A DNA stretch of 64,000 nt, taken from NCBI RefSeq assembly GCF_022921095.1, contig NZ_CP095053.1, positions 2,212,501-2,276,500 of the forward strand, given 5' to 3'. Below, in pieces: positions 8,307 to 16,505 of the stretch. The notes beneath the pieces were generated by a model, which was given only the letters and a program-made list of their open reading frames with translations, did not search any database and was not told the DNA's origin. The first letter of the stretch is position 1. Every line of letters begins with the position of its first letter. This DNA is from Hymenobacter aerilatus. GTDB lineage: Bacteria; Bacteroidota; Bacteroidia; Cytophagales; Hymenobacteraceae. Both the position numbers and the translations under genes were made by a program.

Positions 8307-9095
8307 TTAATTCACCTTATGCTCCTGAATGTGCTTTGTCAGCTCCACAAACTCCCCTACCCCTAGCTGCTCAGCGCGTTTGTCGAATACCGCATCGGTG
8401 GTAGCTTCAGCAGGCATACCGAAAGGCTTGAGGGCGTTGCGTAGCGTTTTGCGACGGGTCTGAAAGGCTTGCTTTACTACTTGAAAAAACAGCTTTTCGT
8501 CGCAGCCCAGGTGCTCGGTGGCGTTGCGGGTGAGGCGAATGACAGCCGACTGTACTTTGGGCGGCGGGTTGAACACGTGCGGTGGTACCGTGAACAGATA
8601 TTCCACTTCATAGAATGCCTGCAAGAGCACACTAAGGATGCCATAGGTTTTGGAGCCGGGGCCTTCGGCCAGGCGGTCGGCTACTTCTTTCTGAATCATT
8701 CCTACCACCTCGCGCACCTGCTGCCGGTGGGCCAGCACTTGGAAGAAAATCTGGCTGCTGATGTTGTAAGGAAAGTTGCCGATGATACTGATTGGCTCGC
8801 CAGGAAACAGCTCGTTGAGGTTCTGACGCAAAAAGTCGGCGGAGATAATACGGTCTTCCAGTGCCGGAAAGTGCTGCTGGAGGTAGGCCACCGATTCGCG
8901 GTCAATCTCCACTACCGACGTACGGTAAGCCGGATGTTGCAGGAGCGTGCCGGTGAGCACGCCCATGCCAGGGCCAATTTCGAGCACCTCGCGTACGCCA
9001 TCGGGTAGGCGGAGCGCCTCCACGATGCGCCGCGCAATGTTGGGGTCGGCCAAAAAATGCTGACCTAAGTGTTTTTTGGCTCTAACAGAATCCAC
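8307..9095 (-). CDS. rsmA: 16S rRNA (adenine(1518)-N(6)/adenine(1519)-N(6))-dimethyltransferase RsmA/KsgA
   Basis: 262 residues, full length. It opens with the family signature RAKKHLGQHFLADPNIARRI, followed by the S-adenosylmethionine motif VLEIGPGMGVLTGTL and the adenine-methylase motif NFPYNISSQ (NLPY type). It dimethylates two adjacent adenines of helix 45 in 16S rRNA during 30S maturation. The start is GTG at 9095: an in-frame TAG lies about 40 nt upstream and there is no ATG, GTG or TTG between. It is divergent from the aminopeptidase gene at 9228. Confidence 0.96.
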   Translation of the reverse strand: MDSVRAKKHLGQHFLADPNIARRIVEALRLPDGVREVLEIGPGMGVLTGTLLQHPAYRTSVVEIDRESVAYLQQHFPALEDRIISADFLRQNLNELFPGEPISIIGNFPYNISSQIFFQVLAHRQQVREVVGMIQKEVADRLAEGPGSKTYGILSVLLQAFYEVEYLFTVPPHVFNPPPKVQSAVIRLTRNATEHLGCDEKLFFQVVKQAFQTRRKTLRNALKPFGMPAEATTDAVFDKRAEQLGVGEFVELTKHIQEHKVN

Positions 9096-9227
9096 GGGCG
9101 GAGCGTTTAGGGAAAAGGCCGGGCAAAGTGCCTACCTTGCGAATCGCCAAAGATACGCCCGAAACCGCCGTTTTGCGCGGCTCTGTGGTTCCTGCTTTCG
9201 ACTTTCAGTACTTCTCCTACTGTCTTT

Positions 9228-10679
9228 ATGTCTCTCCAACTCGCCTACGCAGCCACGGCGCCCACTGCCGCCGACACTGTTTTCATCCTACCCACTGGCA
9301 CCACTACGCTGCCCGACGCCGCTGCTACCGACCTACCCGACGCGGCCCGGCAGTACGTAAACGACCAGCTCGCCGCTGACAGCAAGCTCATCAGCCTTAA
9401 CCATTTCACGCACCAGCACTACTTTGTGGTAGCCGCCGACAAGCCTACGGCACCCCTCGCGGCGGAGGCTCTGCGCAAAAGCGGCCACCAGCTGCACGCC
9501 CGCCTGAAAACCGATAAGGTAGCCGCGCTCTACGTGCAGGACCTGACCACCGACGCCACGGGCGCCCTACCCCTCGTGGAAGGTATTGCCCTCACGGCCT
9601 ACCAGTTTGCGGGCTATAAAACCGATGAGAAGTCGCAGCAAGCGCCTACCCTAGCGCAGGTGTACCTCACCGGTTCGGCCTTCACGGCCCGGCTGACGCA
9701 GGAGCTGCAAGCAGTGGTAGAAGGCGTTTCCCTGGCCCGCGACCTGGTGAATGCACCGTACAATAAGCTCAACGCCACACAGTTTGCCGAGCAGATGGCC
9801 GCTGTGGGCGAGGAGGCAGGTTTCCAGACCGAGATTCTGGATTTGGTACGCATTGAGGCGCTCCGCATGGGCGGCTTATTGGGCGTAAACCAAGGTTCGC
9901 CTGAGCCCCCTACCTTCACTATTATGGAGTACAAGCCCGAGGGCGCTACCAACAGCAAGCCTTTTGTGCTGGTGGGTAAAGGTGTGGTATACGACACGGG
10001 CGGCCTCAGCCTGAAGCCTACCCCCAACAGCATGGACATGATGAAGTGCGACATGGCCGGCGGCGCGGCCGTGGTGGGCACGCTCTACGCCCTGGCTAAA
10101 AACCAAGTGCCGCTGCACGTGATTGGCCTGGTACCGGCCACCGACAACCGCCCCGGCGGCCCCGCCTTCGCCCCTGGCGACGTGCTTACGATGTACAGCG
10201 GCCTGACCGTGGAAGTGCTGAACACCGACGCTGAAGGACGCCTGATTCTGGCTGATGCCCTGGCCTTCGCCAAGAAATACAACCCGGCGCTGGTGATTGA
10301 TATGGCAACCCTCACGGGCGCCGCCGCCCGCGCCATTGGGCAAGAGGGCATTGTGGGCATGGGCACCACCGACGAGTACATGGCGCAGCTCCAGCAATCG
10401 GGTCGGCGCGTGCACGAGCGTGTAGTAGAGTTTCCGCTGTGGGAGGAGTATGCCGAGCACATCAAGTCCGACATTGCCGACATCAAAAACCTGGGCCGCG
10501 CCGAGGCAGGCGCCATTTCGGCGGGCAAATTTCTGGAGCGCTTCGCCGAGGGTTACCCCTGGATTCACCTGGACATTGCCGCTCCCGCCTACCTCATGGC
10601 CCCCGACAGCTACCGTGGCAAGGGCGGCACCGGCACCACCGTGCGCCTGCTCTACGATTTCCTGAAGGCACAGGCGTAG
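9228..10679 (+). CDS. pepA: Leucyl aminopeptidase, M17 family
   Basis: 483 residues, cytosolic dizinc aminopeptidase that removes N-terminal residues from peptides. The catalytic domain is intact: Lys251 and Asp256 (VGKGVVYDTGGLSLKP), Lys263, Asp275 (MKCDMAGGA), Asp334 and Glu336 (NTDAEGRL) and Arg338, which correspond to the metal ligands and catalytic Lys/Arg of PepA. The N-terminal half is divergent, as is common. ATG at 9228 gives the first residues MSLQLAYAAT. The divergent rsmA promoter region is upstream; a palindromic element follows. Confidence 0.93.
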   Translation: MSLQLAYAATAPTAADTVFILPTGTTTLPDAAATDLPDAARQYVNDQLAADSKLISLNHFTHQHYFVVAADKPTAPLAAEALRKSGHQLHARLKTDKVAALYVQDLTTDATGALPLVEGIALTAYQFAGYKTDEKSQQAPTLAQVYLTGSAFTARLTQELQAVVEGVSLARDLVNAPYNKLNATQFAEQMAAVGEEAGFQTEILDLVRIEALRMGGLLGVNQGSPEPPTFTIMEYKPEGATNSKPFVLVGKGVVYDTGGLSLKPTPNSMDMMKCDMAGGAAVVGTLYALAKNQVPLHVIGLVPATDNRPGGPAFAPGDVLTMYSGLTVEVLNTDAEGRLILADALAFAKKYNPALVIDMATLTGAAARAIGQEGIVGMGTTDEYMAQLQQSGRRVHERVVEFPLWEEYAEHIKSDIADIKNLGRAEAGAISAGKFLERFAEGYPWIHLDIAAPAYLMAPDSYRGKGGTGTTVRLLYDFLKAQA

Positions 10680-10700
10680 AGAAAAGGTTACCTAACCGTT

Positions 10701-10816
10701 GTCATCCTGAGCATTTCGCGCATCAAGCGGCGACGAAGGACCTTCGCACACGTGAACGAGTCGTTGTTACGCCTGTTGTTCTGTCGTGAGAAGGTCCTTC
10801 GCAAGCTCAGGATGAC
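10701..10816. repeat. GTCATCCTGAGC-type palindromic element, copy 1
   Basis: About 116 bp beginning GTCATCCTGAGC and ending GCTCAGGATGAC, with further inner complementarity (GAAGGACCTTCGC against GAGAAGGTCCTTCGC). It belongs with the copies at 45198-45319 and 46450-46569. It contains no ORF and lies between two same-direction genes (aminopeptidase and pdxA), so it may act as an RNA hairpin in the transcript. Confidence 0.75.
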
Positions 10817-10888
10817 AAACGATTTTCAACGACTAACCCACGGAAATCAAAAACTCACAACTCCACTCCTCACAACCTCACCACTCCC

Positions 10889-11905
10889 ATGAGTCACCTC
10901 CCCCGCATCGGCATTTCCGTTGGCGATTTGGCCGGCATCGGGCCGGAAATTATTTATAAAACCTTCCTCGACGCGCGCCTGCTGAAGTACTGCACGCCCG
11001 TGGTGTATGGCATGGCTACGTCGCTGTTCGATGATTTTCCGGTGGACGAGCAGGTAGGGCCGCTCACGTTCCGCCAAGTGCGCTCGGCCGCCGACATCGA
11101 CCCTGGCAAGCTCAACGCCGTGACGTGCTGGGATGAGGACTTCGTACTCACTCCCGGCCAGCCTACCCAGGCCAGCGGCGCGGCCGCCCGCGAGTCGCTG
11201 CTAGCAGCGTGCCGCGACCTGAAAGCCGGCCTGCTCGATGGTATCGTCACGGCGCCCATCAGCAAGGAAAACACACAGTCCGATGAGTTTCGCTACCCCG
11301 GCCACACCGAGTTTCTGACCAGCTTCTTTGGGGCACCGGAAAGCCTGATGCTGCTGGCCAGTGACGACTTGCGCGTGGCTACCCTCACAGGACATATTCC
11401 GCTCAAGGACGTAGCCACCCGCGTCACGCCGGAACTGCTGCGTACCAAGCTGCAAATCCTGCTGAACTCGTTGCGGCAGGATTTCGGGATTGAAAAACCG
11501 CGCGTGGCCGTGCTGGGCCTGAATCCACACGCCGGTGAAAACGGCCTGCTGGGCACCGAGGAAGGCAGCATCGTAACGCCCGTGTTGCAGCAGTTTTTGC
11601 AGGAAGGCCACTTGGTTTATGGCCCCTACCCTGCCGATGGGTATTTCGGCACGGGGCAGTACCATCAGTTCGACGCTACGCTGGCGCTTTATCACGACCA
11701 AGGCTTAACTCCTTTCAAAACGCTGGCTTTCGAGCGGGGTGTGAACTACACCGCAGGCCTACCCATTGTGCGCACTTCACCCGACCACGGCACGGCCTAC
11801 GGCCTGGCCGGCCAGTTCCGCGCCGACCCTACCTCCTTCCGCGAAGCCTTGTATATGGCTTGTGACCTGGTGCGCCAGCGCACTGGCCAGGTAGTGGTGT
11901 GGTAG
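10889..11905 (+). CDS. pdxA: 4-hydroxythreonine-4-phosphate dehydrogenase PdxA
   Basis: 338 residues. Oxidises 4-phosphohydroxy-L-threonine in the DXP-dependent pyridoxal phosphate pathway. The family signatures are present: IGISVGDLAGIGPEI at the start (GDPAGIGPEI type, here with Leu for Pro), the metal-binding text PGHTEFL, TGHIPLKDV, LGLNPHAGENG, YHDQGLTPFK and RTSPDHGTAYG. The three metal-ligand histidines lie in GHTEFL, LTGHIPL/YHDQG and DHGTA contexts as expected. ATG at 10889. A strong terminator follows the stop. Confidence 0.96.
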   Translation: MSHLPRIGISVGDLAGIGPEIIYKTFLDARLLKYCTPVVYGMATSLFDDFPVDEQVGPLTFRQVRSAADIDPGKLNAVTCWDEDFVLTPGQPTQASGAAARESLLAACRDLKAGLLDGIVTAPISKENTQSDEFRYPGHTEFLTSFFGAPESLMLLASDDLRVATLTGHIPLKDVATRVTPELLRTKLQILLNSLRQDFGIEKPRVAVLGLNPHAGENGLLGTEEGSIVTPVLQQFLQEGHLVYGPYPADGYFGTGQYHQFDATLALYHDQGLTPFKTLAFERGVNYTAGLPIVRTSPDHGTAYGLAGQFRADPTSFREALYMACDLVRQRTGQVVVW

Positions 11906-11936
11906 CCCCTACATACAGGACACTACCGAATAGTTT

Positions 11937-11984
11937 GTGCCCGGCCGGGTAGGTAAAGTACCTACCCAGCCGGGCACGATTTTT
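11937..11984 (+). terminator. Intrinsic terminator after pdxA
   Basis: A 19-bp stem with one mismatch (11937-11955 with 11959-11977, loop AAG): GTGCCCGGC-C-GGGTAGGTA against TACCTACCC-A-GCCGGGCAC, followed by GATTTTTCC. Confidence 0.88.
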
Positions 11985-12009
11985 CCTCCCGCTCCTATTT
12001 TAATTGCTA

Positions 12010-12611
12010 GTGAAGCTCTTTACTGTTTTGCCGCTGTTGCTTGGCGGATTGTGTGCGCAGCCCGTTCAGGCCCAGACTGCTCCGTGAAATTCGACCTACG
12101 CTCGTAACAGAACTTGATACAGCGTTGGACCTGGGAAACCAGATCTAACAATAGCTGCTTCCCTACCCTTGCTAAAGGCGGTGTACAAGTAACCAAAACC
12201 AACTCGACGCTGACGGCCAACGACATCAATGTACCTTCAATAAGAATAACGGCCACAGCACAGGTACCAAAGGTACTAGTAGAGGGTAGGTTTCTACTTA
12301 CCAGCCCCGACCCTGCCCTTTATGTGCGCCGCTTCGAGTTTTACGACCTGTCGGGCGTGAAGCCGTTTCCGACCTTACCTGCAGGCAATCCATAGTTTCT
12401 GGATGCTATTCCACTACTCGACACTAAGCTGGCTTCTATCGACACCAACACTATCAACCTGGGTCCGAGCGGCGAGTTGAACCACGTCCGCGCCAGCGAT
12501 GCACCGAAGAAACGCACGCTCTATTCTATTTCGGCCTACCCCAAATCGACAGCAAGCCTCAGCCTTATACAGCGCCGGCGAAAGACGATTTGTTCAGAGC
12601 TGCACAGCTAG
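12010..12611 (+). pseudogene. Decayed gene for a secreted protein of unknown family
   Basis: GTG at 12010 opens a good signal peptide (KLFTVLPLLLGGLCAQPVQA) that stops at TGA 12085. The coding signal continues in another frame, broken by TAA at 12105, through QRWTWETRSNNSCFPTLAKG and LLTSPDPALYVRRFEFYDLS to TAG at 12393. The same frame then runs on without interruption through LLDTKLASIDTNTINLG to a final TAG at 12609. One frameshift and two in-frame stops therefore separate four protein-like pieces. I do not recognise the family. The intact piece 12114-12395 (93 residues) is better read as a fragment than as a gene. Confidence 0.6.
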
Positions 12612-12639
12612 ATAAATGCATTACTATGTAATACTGCGC

Positions 12640-12671
12640 TTGGATTGACCAACCTCGCATCCCTACCTTTA
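12640..12671 (+). promoter_or_regulatory. Predicted promoter for the barrel-protein gene
   Basis: TTGG (12640-12643), a 20-nt spacer, then TACCTTTA (12664-12671) resembles the Bacteroidota -33/-7 arrangement (TTTG, 19-21 nt, TAnnTTTG). It lies 30 nt before the ATG at 12701. Confidence 0.45.
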
Positions 12672-12700
12672 GTGCAATTAGTATTTCTGCAGAATTGACT

Positions 12701-13993
12701 ATGTGTAAGGTTATCTTCTTTTTGTTCTTTCTCCTCATTTCCCAATTAGCATACAGTCAACATTTTGAACCCGGCTATTTGGTTCTATCTACCGGTGACA
12801 CAGTACATGGTGAAATAGAAAACGCCTTCTGGGAAGAGCCGCCATCAACCATACGCTTTCGTACTACTGCTACCGCTCGCCCTACCTCCTACAAGGCCCG
12901 GCAATTGCGCAGTCTGTACCTAAGTTCCGGCCGGCTGTTGCGCCATGAGTTGCTCCCCCTCGACCGCGCCGCCGAAGTCCGCTTCGATCATTTAAGCCCT
13001 AAACTAGAGCGTCGCCAACAACCCGATTCGGTACTAGCTGATGTATTGGTGCTGGGGCCGGCCACGCTGCTGGGTGCTGTGCTCAATGAAAACAACCATT
13101 TCTTCGTGAAGCGCCCCGGCGAGCCGTACATAGAAATGACCGGTCGCCGTTATTTGTTGACCAAGCAGCGGCTCACACAAGTCATGGACGCCAACGACTA
13201 CAAAAGCCAGCTCCTGCGCTACTTCGGTGACTGCGAAGCCGCCACAAACTTACTGGATCAGAGCACCTTCACAGAGGAATCGTTGCGGCGTATTGTCACT
13301 GCTTTCAACCGACAGTGCACGGACGCGCCCGTCTCCGCACAAGACACTACTTTGCTCCACGACGACCAAACTATTCGTCCCCGGGTGGCACTTCGGGTAG
13401 GGGCAGTAGCAGGAGTCCGCTATAACTCGCTACGTTTTACTGCACCACCACAGACTAGTGGCCCTCTTCAAGATCTTAATGCTGATGGCCGTTTTCATCC
13501 GCAGGTTGGTCTGTATGCCGATGTGGTGAATAGCGGCCGGCACTTAGCCCTGCACAGCGCACTATCCATCACCCAGTTTGGCACCTCTCAGCCCATACAG
13601 TACACCACAGTTGGGCAATATCATTGGCGAGGAACGCAGATAGCCGGTCAGTTTGGGCTTCGCGGATTCATACGTCTTGGTGGGCCATATCATCTATTGG
13701 TAGGGGGTGGCTACGAATTAAATTTCTTCTGGGCAGCCAAGTCTTACATCAACGATGCTTACAATCAATATGACTTTATAGATCGGTTCCAAGGTAGTCC
13801 ATTGCCATATATTGAAACCGGCCTGCAACGCCGGCGCTTTTCCATTTTATGGAACGGCCGCTTGTACGAGAAAGATGGCTTCAGCCAGCCAGCATCAACT
13901 GCAAGCTACAACTTTCGTCCCTGGAGCTTAAGCGTATCCATTGGGTACCGCCTCAATGCCGATACCGACGAGCAGCATGTGCCGAAACCTTAG
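12701..13993 (+). CDS. Predicted secreted outer-membrane beta-barrel protein, function unknown
   Basis: 430 residues. A signal peptide (MCKVIFFLFFLLISQLAYSQ) is followed by an N-terminal domain with GYLVLSTGDTVHGEIE (about 22-150), a pattern common at the start of uncharacterised Bacteroidota envelope proteins that handle small beta domains. The region from about 235 onward alternates polar and aromatic/hydrophobic residues in strand-length runs (VALRVGAVAGVRYNSLRF, LHSALSITQFGTS, PYHLLVGGGYELNFFWAAKS, WSLSVSIGYRLN), typical of a PorT/OmpA-like eight- to ten-strand barrel. ATG at 12701 is preferred to the TTG 6 nt upstream because it starts the signal peptide. Substrate and role unknown. Confidence 0.75.
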   Translation: MCKVIFFLFFLLISQLAYSQHFEPGYLVLSTGDTVHGEIENAFWEEPPSTIRFRTTATARPTSYKARQLRSLYLSSGRLLRHELLPLDRAAEVRFDHLSPKLERRQQPDSVLADVLVLGPATLLGAVLNENNHFFVKRPGEPYIEMTGRRYLLTKQRLTQVMDANDYKSQLLRYFGDCEAATNLLDQSTFTEESLRRIVTAFNRQCTDAPVSAQDTTLLHDDQTIRPRVALRVGAVAGVRYNSLRFTAPPQTSGPLQDLNADGRFHPQVGLYADVVNSGRHLALHSALSITQFGTSQPIQYTTVGQYHWRGTQIAGQFGLRGFIRLGGPYHLLVGGGYELNFFWAAKSYINDAYNQYDFIDRFQGSPLPYIETGLQRRRFSILWNGRLYEKDGFSQPASTASYNFRPWSLSVSIGYRLNADTDEQHVPKP

Positions 13994-14121
13994 GTGCTCT
14001 ATTTAGCTTATAATAGCTACTACTACACAGCTTTACTTTATTTTACAACAATCATTTCTATAGTAATCAGTTATTTAACAGTATGTCAATGCATTGCTTA
14101 GCACTTTAAATCTTTTCAAAA

Positions 14122-14138
14122 ACGAAACTTTATTTCGT
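14122..14138. promoter_or_regulatory. Inverted repeat, possible operator of the HigA-like regulator
   Basis: A perfect inverted repeat ACGAAA-N5-TTTCGT. A second pair, TCGTG (14135-14139) and CACGA (14153-14157), overlaps it. Both sit just upstream of a regulator gene with a helix-turn-helix, so autoregulation is plausible. Confidence 0.5.
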
Positions 14139-14163
14139 GTTTAGAATTTATTCACGACCTTTG
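14133..14163 (+). promoter_or_regulatory. Predicted promoter of the HigA-like gene
   Basis: TTTC (14133-14136), a 19-nt spacer and GACCTTTG (14156-14163) approximate the Bacteroidota -33/-7 boxes. The -33 box overlaps the right arm of the ACGAAA/TTTCGT repeat. Confidence 0.4.
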
Positions 14164-14198
14164 CACCAGCTTTCTGAAACTGGTTGCTTTTTCACTGC

Positions 14199-14546
14199 AT
14201 GACCCTCTCCACTCCCGCTCAATATCGCCAGGCGTTGCGCCGCTTGGATGCGCTGCTGGCAGTAGCTGATGCCGGGGAGGAAACGCAAGCCTTGGTAACG
14301 GCATTGGCGCAGTACGAAACCCGACTGCAACACTTGCCCAGCCTACCCGTCACACTAGCCGAAATGATCGAGCTGAAGCGTCAGCATTTGCAGCTCAAGC
14401 AAAAAGAGCTGGCTCAGCTGCTGGAGGTGCCGGCAGGCCGGTTGTCGCAGATTCTAAGCGGCAAACGACGTGTGACGCTGGACCTCGCCAAAAAGCTTTA
14501 CGAACGCTTGGGCATCAGTCCAGAATTTATTCTAAAAACTGCCTAA
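14199..14546 (+). CDS. HigA-like helix-turn-helix regulator (orphan antitoxin type)
   Basis: 115 residues with the layout of HigA/HTH-XRE antitoxins: an alpha-helical N-terminal part (about 1-60, YRQALRRLDALLAV, ALAQYETRLQ) then an HTH at about 70-112 (KQKELAQLLEVPAGRLSQIL, SGKRRVTLDLAKKLYERLGI) and the characteristic end SPEFILKTA. No HigB-like ORF is found in the 200 nt upstream or in the following gene, so if it is an antitoxin homologue it stands alone. ATG at 14199; an upstream in-frame TTG (14184) is less likely. A perfect inverted repeat at 14122-14138 suggests that it regulates itself. Confidence 0.8.
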   Translation: MTLSTPAQYRQALRRLDALLAVADAGEETQALVTALAQYETRLQHLPSLPVTLAEMIELKRQHLQLKQKELAQLLEVPAGRLSQILSGKRRVTLDLAKKLYERLGISPEFILKTA

Positions 14547-14570
14547 GCCCTTTTCCGCGTTTGTCGGCAC

Positions 14571-14602
14571 TTTCACAAACCGCGGAAATCTTTCTACTTT
14601 TG
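14571..14602 (+). promoter_or_regulatory. Predicted promoter of the DUF177-rpmF-plsX-fabH block
   Basis: TTTC (14571-14574), 20-nt spacer, TACTTTTG (14595-14602, exact TAnnTTTG). Transcription would begin about 14608, which fits the GTG start at 14624 and rules out a start at 14561. Confidence 0.55.
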
Positions 14603-14623
14603 CCCCCTGCTATTCAGTCGACC

Positions 14624-15157
14624 GTGAAAAAAGACTCTCAATTTGACCTCAACATCGCCAAACTGGCGGATAAAATGCATCACTATGCATTTGAGTTGGG
14701 GCCGGACTTCTTCGCCCGATTTGATCAGCAATTGATTCAGGAAGGCAACCTGCACGTGGATCTGGAATTACTGAAGACAGACCGCCTGATGACCCTCGAC
14801 TTTCACATCAAAGGCACGGTGCAAGTTACCTGCGACCGAAGCCTCGATGATTTTGATCAGCCAATTGACGTGCAGCGCCAGCTGCTGGTGCGCTTCGGCG
14901 AGACCTACGCCGAGTTGGACGAGGATGTGCTGCAAATCACGCCCGAAACGCAAGTGCTACCCATTGCCCAGCATTTGTTTGACTATATCGGCCTGGCTAT
15001 TCCGATGAAGAAGCTGCACCCGCGCTTCCAGAATGAGCCCGACGAAAACCCTGACGCCGACAGCAAGCTCATCTTCACTACCCGCACAAAAGGCGACGAT
15101 GACGATGATGACGACTACACGGACCCTCGCTGGAACGCGTTGCGCAATCTGAATTAA
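14624..15157 (+). CDS. DUF177/YceD family protein
   Basis: 177 residues. The family typically precedes rpmF in bacteria and plants and is linked to 23S rRNA or ribosome assembly. Visible features are a beta-rich core with LDFHIKGTVQVTCDRSLDDF (the conserved Cys-containing segment, single Cys here), FGETYAELDEDVLQI, and an acidic stretch of eight Asp-rich residues near the end before YTDPRWNALRNLN, which is the conserved family tail (DPRWxxLxxL). The start is taken as GTG 14624 because a good promoter -7 box lies at 14595-14602 and the longer frame would start upstream of it. rpmF follows 53 nt later. Confidence 0.9.
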   Translation: MKKDSQFDLNIAKLADKMHHYAFELGPDFFARFDQQLIQEGNLHVDLELLKTDRLMTLDFHIKGTVQVTCDRSLDDFDQPIDVQRQLLVRFGETYAELDEDVLQITPETQVLPIAQHLFDYIGLAIPMKKLHPRFQNEPDENPDADSKLIFTTRTKGDDDDDDDYTDPRWNALRNLN

Positions 15158-15210
15158 GCTGTTCGCCCCCCCATCTAACATTCAAAACTTAACATTTAAC
15201 ATTTACTACC

Positions 15211-15435
15211 ATGGCTCATCCTAAGCGCCGCACCTCCTCCGCCGTACGCGACAAACGCCGCACCCACGACAAACTGACCCCCAAAGCCGTTACGATTTGC
15301 CAGACCACTGGTGAGCTGCACCTGCGCCACAAAGCCTATGTAGTAGACGGCGACCTGTATTTGAACGGCAAAGTAGCTATCAAGGACTACGCTCCGGTAG
15401 CATCGGCTGCAGCCCCGACTGAAGACGAAGAGTAG
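15211..15435 (+). CDS. rpmF: 50S ribosomal protein L32
   Basis: 74 residues: MAHPKRRTSSAVRDKRRTHD is the L32 N-terminus (KRRTSKSRRDxRRxH type). Zinc-binding Cys pairs of classical L32 are absent (one Cys in ICQTTGELHLRH), so this is the C-minus form. The C-terminal tail is Ala/Glu-rich. It sits between DUF177 and plsX as usual. Confidence 0.95.
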   Translation: MAHPKRRTSSAVRDKRRTHDKLTPKAVTICQTTGELHLRHKAYVVDGDLYLNGKVAIKDYAPVASAAAPTEDEE

Positions 15436-15506
15436 TCCGCGCTACCCTTCGTTGCTGGCCCCTCCCGGCCGATTAACCTGACCTTTGACTTCCTTAACAC
15501 CCGTTC

Positions 15507-16448
15507 ATGAAGATAGCCCTGGACGCAATGGGGGGCGATTTCGCTCCCCAGGCTGCCGTCGATGGTGCCGTGCTGGCCGCGCAACAATTAGCCGGCAAAG
15601 CTCAGATTGTGCTTATCGGCCAGGAGGAGGCTGTCCGGCCGCTGCTCCAACAACATGGTGCAGCGGCTGATAGCTTAGCTTTCATCCCCGCTACGCAGGT
15701 AATTGCGATGGGCGAGCACCCGGCCAAAGCCTATCAGCAGAAGCAGGATTCGAGTATTGCCGTGGGCTATAAAATGCTGCACGCGGGTGAAATTGACGCC
15801 TTTTGCTCGGCCGGCAGTACCGGCGCGATGCTGGTAGGCGCTATGTTCAGCGTGAAGGCTGTGCCGGGCGTGCTACGGCCCGCCATAGCGAACTTTGTTC
15901 CGAAGCTACACGGTGGCTACGGCATCTTTCTGGATGTAGGTGCCAATGCCGAGTGCAAACCCGAAATGCTGGAGCAGTTCGGCGAGCTAGGCTCACTGTA
16001 TGCCCAGTACGTATTGGGCATCACTACCCCTAAAGTAGGCCTAATGAATCTGGGCGAGGAAGAAGGCAAGGGAACTGCCCTGCTGCAGGCCGCGCACCAG
16101 CTTTTGAAAATAAATCCACACATCCATTTCATTGGCAATATTGAAGGGCGCGACCTGTTCAATGATAAGGCCGATGTAATTGTGTGCGATGGCTATACGG
16201 GCAATGTGATGCTGAAAATGGCCGAGTCAATCTATGATATTCTAGCTGAGCGCCATATCGTAGACCCTTTCTTCGAGAAATTCAACTACGAAGCCTTTGG
16301 GGGTAGCCCCATCCTGGGCATCAATGATAATGCGATTATTGGTCATGGTGTGAGCACACCCACTGCTATTTGCAGCATGCTATTGCAAGGCTATCAAATG
16401 GCCGAATCTGGTATTTCTGACCAAATCAAAGCTACCTTTAAGTCTTAG
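15507..16448 (+). CDS. plsX: Phosphate acyltransferase PlsX
   Basis: 313 residues. Converts acyl-ACP to acyl-phosphate at the membrane surface, the first step of the PlsX/PlsY route to phosphatidic acid. Diagnostic text: KIALDAMGGDFAPQAAVDGA, FCSAGSTGAMLVGAMF, DVGANAECKPEMLEQF, MNLGEEEGKGTAL, FIGNIEGRDLF and DVIVCDGYTGNVMLKMAES, all in normal order. fabH follows, coupling fatty-acid initiation with phospholipid synthesis. Confidence 0.97.
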   Translation: MKIALDAMGGDFAPQAAVDGAVLAAQQLAGKAQIVLIGQEEAVRPLLQQHGAAADSLAFIPATQVIAMGEHPAKAYQQKQDSSIAVGYKMLHAGEIDAFCSAGSTGAMLVGAMFSVKAVPGVLRPAIANFVPKLHGGYGIFLDVGANAECKPEMLEQFGELGSLYAQYVLGITTPKVGLMNLGEEEGKGTALLQAAHQLLKINPHIHFIGNIEGRDLFNDKADVIVCDGYTGNVMLKMAESIYDILAERHIVDPFFEKFNYEAFGGSPILGINDNAIIGHGVSTPTAICSMLLQGYQMAESGISDQIKATFKS

Positions 16449-16455
16449 CGACATT

Positions 16456-16480
16456 AGTCCGGCTCCGGCCGGACTTTGTG
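16456..16480 (+). terminator. Hairpin between plsX and fabH
   Basis: An 8-bp stem AGTCCGGC/GCCGGACT with a TCCG tetraloop (16456-16475) followed by TTGTGTT. The T-run is weak, so it may only reduce read-through into fabH. Confidence 0.5.
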
Positions 16481-16505
16481 TTACCGCGCTTCTCTCCCAC
16501 CACAG

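Noticed and set aside
9128..9379. Forward frames overlapping the start of the aminopeptidase gene
   Set aside because: Wrong frame relative to the intact M17 enzyme and mostly Pro/Arg/Ser-rich.
10701..10816. Insertion sequence ends
   Set aside because: Inverted repeats are present but there is no transposase ORF or clear target-site duplication; listed as a palindromic repeat instead.
12114..12395. A 93-codon stand-alone gene
   Set aside because: The same frame continues past its TAG and a signal peptide lies in another frame upstream; read as part of a pseudogene.
13994..14198. A HigB-type toxin upstream of the HigA-like gene
   Set aside because: The region is only 205 bp, A/T-rich and full of stops in the forward frames.
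14561..14623. Upstream extension of the DUF177 protein
   Set aside because: It would begin before the predicted promoter and add 21 residues with no match to the family N-terminus.
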